A stretch of DNA of 64,000 bases from positions 372,001-436,000 of the forward strand of contig JAMWET010000024.1 of assembly GCA_024036415.1 (NCBI GenBank), written 5' to 3'. The notes under the pieces are model-generated. The model was given only the letters and a program-made list of their open reading frames with translations. It ran no database searches and had not been told where the DNA came from. Source of the stretch: Prochilodus magdalenae (lineage: Eukaryota; Chordata; Actinopteri; Characiformes; Prochilodontidae). Below are positions 60,386 to 64,000 of the stretch, piece by piece. The first letter of the stretch is position 1; every line of letters begins with the position of its first letter. The position numbers and the translations under genes were made by a program.

Positions 60386-61177
60386 AATATTAGAGCAGTT
60401 ATATCAGCAAGCCCTGTTGCTGTTCACGTGACGTAGAAAGATAAAGAGTGATGGGGATGCGTGTTTATTTTTGGGCAGTGATGGCATGAAACAGTAAAAC
60501 ACAAACCTACCAACCCCCCCCCTTCCCAAAACTCCAGCGGTTGACAGAGCTGCAACACGCCCCCTAGCTGCCACACTAGCCCTGTAATCACTGCAGCTCC
60601 AAAACCCCAACACCCAAGTCACGCTACCATGACAACGGCAATTAAACAATCATTTGTTCTTCTCTTTGTTTCATTCGCGGCACCATGTTTAAAGAGAGCG
60701 GGGTTGTAATTAGTGTTGCCATGCGATGGAACTGACATGCCCGCAGCGCTTGTCCTACTGGGGACCGTGATGAGCAGCTGCACTCCTCTGCTGATGGTGG
60801 CCATTACTGAGTCACTGCAGAGCTGTCATTAAAAAGCCGGCTGCAGTCTAAAGAATGAGGCATCTTCCTAAATTACATGTTGATGGGATACTGAGCAAGG
60901 GCAAATGAGGCATAAAGGTCAGCTATAAGGAGAGACCCAGCTATAGGAATGCTGCCTATTTTCCCTCATTTGGATCCATCCTGCACAACTAAAAATAATG
61001 TTGCAGAAACTTGGATTTTAGAGTAATGGTGGCCAGTGGTTCCCAACCTCCCGTAAGACCTCCACTACAGTACAGTACAGTACAGTACCCTAAAATACTT
61101 AAGTATTTACCTTCAAATGTACTTAAATATAAAGAGCAAATGTAAGGACATATTTGGCCAAAATGTGGGTAGTAAAC

Positions 61178-62439
61178 ACTACACTTACTGTACACCAACA
61201 CACTACTTACAGTACACTAACACATTACACTTACTGAGTTACTGTACACCAACACACTACTTACAGTACACTAACACATTACACTTACTGAGTTACTGTA
61301 CACCAACACGCTACTTACAGTACACTAACACATTACACTTACTGAGTTACTGTACACCAACACGCTACTTACAGTACACTAACACATTACACTTACTGAG
61401 TTACTGTACACCAACACGCTACTTACAGTACACTAACACATCACACTTACTGAGTTACTGTACACCAACACGCTACTTACAGTACACTAACACATCACAC
61501 TTACTGAGTTACTGTACACCAACACGCTACTTACAGTACACTAACACATCACACTTACTGAGTTACTGTACACCAACACGCTACTTACAGTACACTAACA
61601 CATCACACTTACTGAGTTACTGTACACCAACACGCTACTTACAGTACACTAACACATTACACTTACTGAGTTACTGTACACCAACACGCTACTTACAGCA
61701 CACTAACACATCACACTTACTGAGTTACCGTACACCAACACACTACTTACAGGACACTAACACATCACACTTACTGAGTTACTGTACACCAACACACTAC
61801 TTACAGCACACTAACACATTACACTTACTGAGTTACTGTACACCAACACACTACTTACAGTACACTAACACATTACACTTACTGAGTTACTGTACACCAA
61901 CACACTACTTACAGTACACTAACACATTACACTTACTGAATTACTGTACACCAACACACTACTTACAGTACACTAACACATTACACTTACTGAGTTACTG
62001 TACACCAACACACTACTTACAGTACACTAACACATTACACTTACTGAGTTACTATACACCAACACACTACTTACAGTACACTAACACATTACACTTACTG
62101 AATTACTGTACACCAACACACTACTTACAGTACACTAACACATTACACTTACTGAATTACTGTACACCAACACACTACTTACAGTACACTAACACATTAC
62201 ACTTACTGAGTTACTGTACACCAACACACTACTTACAGTACACTAACACATTACACTTACTGAATTACTGTACACCAACACACTACTTACAGTACACTAA
62301 CACATTATACTTACTGAGTTACTGTACACTGACACACTACTTACAGTACACTAACACATTACACTTACTGAGTTACTATACACCAACACACTACTTACAG
62401 TACACTAACACATTACACTTACTGAGTTAGTGTACACCG
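61178..62439. repeat. 54-bp minisatellite, array 2 (about 23 units)
   Basis: The unit is TTACTGTACACCAACACACT, ACTTACAGTACACTAACAC, ATTACACTTACTGAG in order: exactly the reverse complement of the array at 3.1-4.0 kb. Because 54 is divisible by three and no stop falls in one frame, a 437-codon open frame with an 18-residue period runs through it; this is not a gene. Variant blocks (ACACGCT at about 61,305-61,690; ACATCACAC at about 61,438-61,765) are clustered. Confidence 0.95.
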
Positions 62440-62799
62440 CTAGCTGGTACCAGGGAAAACATTAAATATGCAGAACAGGGTGTTGTCCAGAACTGGGAAC
62501 CTGTGCCCTTAAAGAACCCTCAGTGGAGTATGCTTTGTAGGTCTTGCTCATCTTAGTAGATGCCTTCAGTGAATACTTTTTTGCTCTGGTCTTGATAAAT
62601 TGTTCAAATGTATAGCAGAATGCCACTTACGCAGCTAGAACATAAAATGAAATGGCTGTTTAAATGCATCTGTATTTAGACAGCAATGTGTACTACTGGA
62701 CAGTCCCAGACAGTTCTAGAAAGTTCTAACAAATTTGTCTAATTTTCCATTCCAATTTTTAGAAAATTCCAGACAGTTAACTTCTTAGGAGTCCTCACA

Positions 62800-62990
62800 A
62801 ACGTTGGACAACTGCTGCCATTCCGAGTCACCGAGGCAGTCTTTGGTAATTCTGAAATGGTGTTAAGGGCAGTCATCGTAACAGTCTTGTGCATGTAGTC
62901 CTGTGATATGCAGCCATCTGACAATGGTGCTGCCACTAACAGGATGTTTCATTCCTGCTGGCTGATTCCTTCTAAGAGCATCTATTTGTT
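62800..62990 (-). repeat. Fragment of the deleted Tc1-like family (A11)
   Basis: GGCAGTCTTTGGTAATTCTG, AATGGTGTTAAGGGCAGTCA and TTTCATTCCTGCTGGCTGAT, then TCCTTCT, match the family's terminal region. An inner part is deleted. Confidence 0.65.
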
Positions 62991-64000
62991 CAACTACTTT
63001 AATGATGAAGAGTATAACTGAAATCTACTCAGCACTTAATGTATCGCAAGTGGTCTGGAAAATAGATACCTTCTGTCCTATGTGTATGGAGACAAATAGC
63101 CATTTTCTGTACATTTGTACAGACAGTGTGTAGCATAGTCTTACTCACTAACACATGATGTCACAGGTGGCTTCTCATTTATTATTCCTGTGCTTTATCT
63201 ACAAGCTCTGAACGTAGAGATTGTTTACAGTTTTCCGTCCTTCTTTTTGATACACATTTGCAATGAAGGCAGATGTCTATAAATCCATAAATAATAAAAT
63301 GTAGACAGCCGTGAAGTGAGGTGCCTGCCCCTGCTGTGCTAGATGCTGTCGGAGGCCATTGGTCTTCAAAGAACACAATTATCCTCACTCTTTCTGGGAG
63401 TGAATAAAGGCTGGTACCCTGTTTCTTTTGTCCCCAGTCACCTGGGGAATCTGCATGGTCACATGGCACAACTAGTGTTAGCATGCCAAGTTGCTCAACA
63501 ATAGTGTGTTGCTGGTAGTCTGGGAGGGAAAAAACAAGGTGCCAGCTGTACCCAGCATTTGTGCTCTGTGGTAGGTCATTCCCCTGTGTGCAACAGGAAC
63601 ATCATAGCACATGGAAACTGCATCTGCACTTGAGAGAAAATGCTAAGAGAGATTCGACAAAAGTTGTTGTAGACCCTGCAACAAAGACTATACAATTTAT
63701 GATAATGTGTTTTTTGTTTTACTAAAGTTCCTAATATGGGCTCAGGCTGTGAGGAAATTGCTTAAAGTAGTTGCTTAAAAACTGTCATTTCCTGGCCATC
63801 TGGATGCTAATGTGAACTGCTCTGAACTGCCCCCGAACTGCTCTGAATTACCGCTCAAGGGTTTGCTGGGTATGGTCATGTTGGGCAGCTAATCGCCAGC
63901 TGATGAGAGAACAACATGCAGGACCGAGACGGTTTATATGTTGACTGGCTTTGAGGTTTCTGTGCATCTGTGCTGGGAGAAATAAAATGTTGAAACCTTA

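Larger units (their letters stand above)
56730..64000 (+). other. syt10: syt10 intron 2 (5' part, continues beyond the window)
   Basis: No C2A-encoding exon is visible to the end of the window. The intron holds several arrays, listed separately. Between them, 56,850-57,640, 58,960-60,280, 60,390-61,170, 62,440-62,800 and 62,990-64,000 show no gene and no clear element. The block at 60,640-60,980 is unusually GC-balanced. Confidence 0.8.

Noticed and set aside
61117..62430. Open frame of 437 codons with an 18-residue period
   Set aside because: It exists only because the 54-bp minisatellite unit is a multiple of three without a stop in that frame. There is no domain, and it lies within syt10 intron 2.

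Overview
The window looks like nuclear DNA from a teleost fish. It carries two intact-looking exons of a vertebrate synaptotagmin gene with GT/AG splice sites and a CpG-rich 5' end. Everything else is the repeat mix usual in fish: Tc1/mariner transposons, truncated L2/Rex-type LINEs, solo LTRs, SINE-like repeats, MITEs, and many micro- and minisatellites. An otophysan fish (characin or catfish group) is my guess from the repeat families; it is not proven by the sequence.

Layout. Positions 1 to about 53,250 form a gene-poor stretch with no coding exon I can support. It contains two solo LTRs with perfect 5-bp target duplications (1492-1895 and 10856-11227) and a third, shorter LTR (42577-42875). 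It has a 54-bp minisatellite (3.1-4.0 kb), a 26/29-bp minisatellite (8.2-9.0 kb) and a 39-bp one (27.1-27.6 kb). A near-complete, recently inserted Tc1 element lies at 15229-16824, a short internally deleted Tc1 derivative at 19689-20171, and three LINE 3' ends at 17.5-18.5, 45.3-45.9 and 51.3-52.45 kb. About eleven fragments of one internally deleted Tc1-like family are scattered from 17 to 63 kb. Two arrays of a ~21-23-bp unit lie at 48.5-49.0 and 51.8-52.3 kb.

The one real gene is syt10 on the plus strand. A CpG-rich promoter region (about 53,260-53,700) leads into coding exon 1 (53552-53699). A 2.6-kb intron 1 separates it from coding exon 2 (56255-56729), which encodes the membrane span and the linker. 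At least 7.3 kb of intron 2 follows to the end of the window. The C2A and C2B calcium-binding domains must lie beyond position 64,000. Intron 2 is repeat-rich: a 1.3-kb TAGG-type array and a 1.26-kb minisatellite whose 54-bp unit is the reverse complement of the unit at 3.1 kb.

I found no new biological system. The points most worth following are the tandem in-frame splice donors of syt10 exon 1, the shared minisatellite 57 kb apart in opposite orientation, the young Tc1 copy with a single frameshift, the deletion-derived Tc1 family, and a probable assembly artefact around 48.7-49.1 kb.
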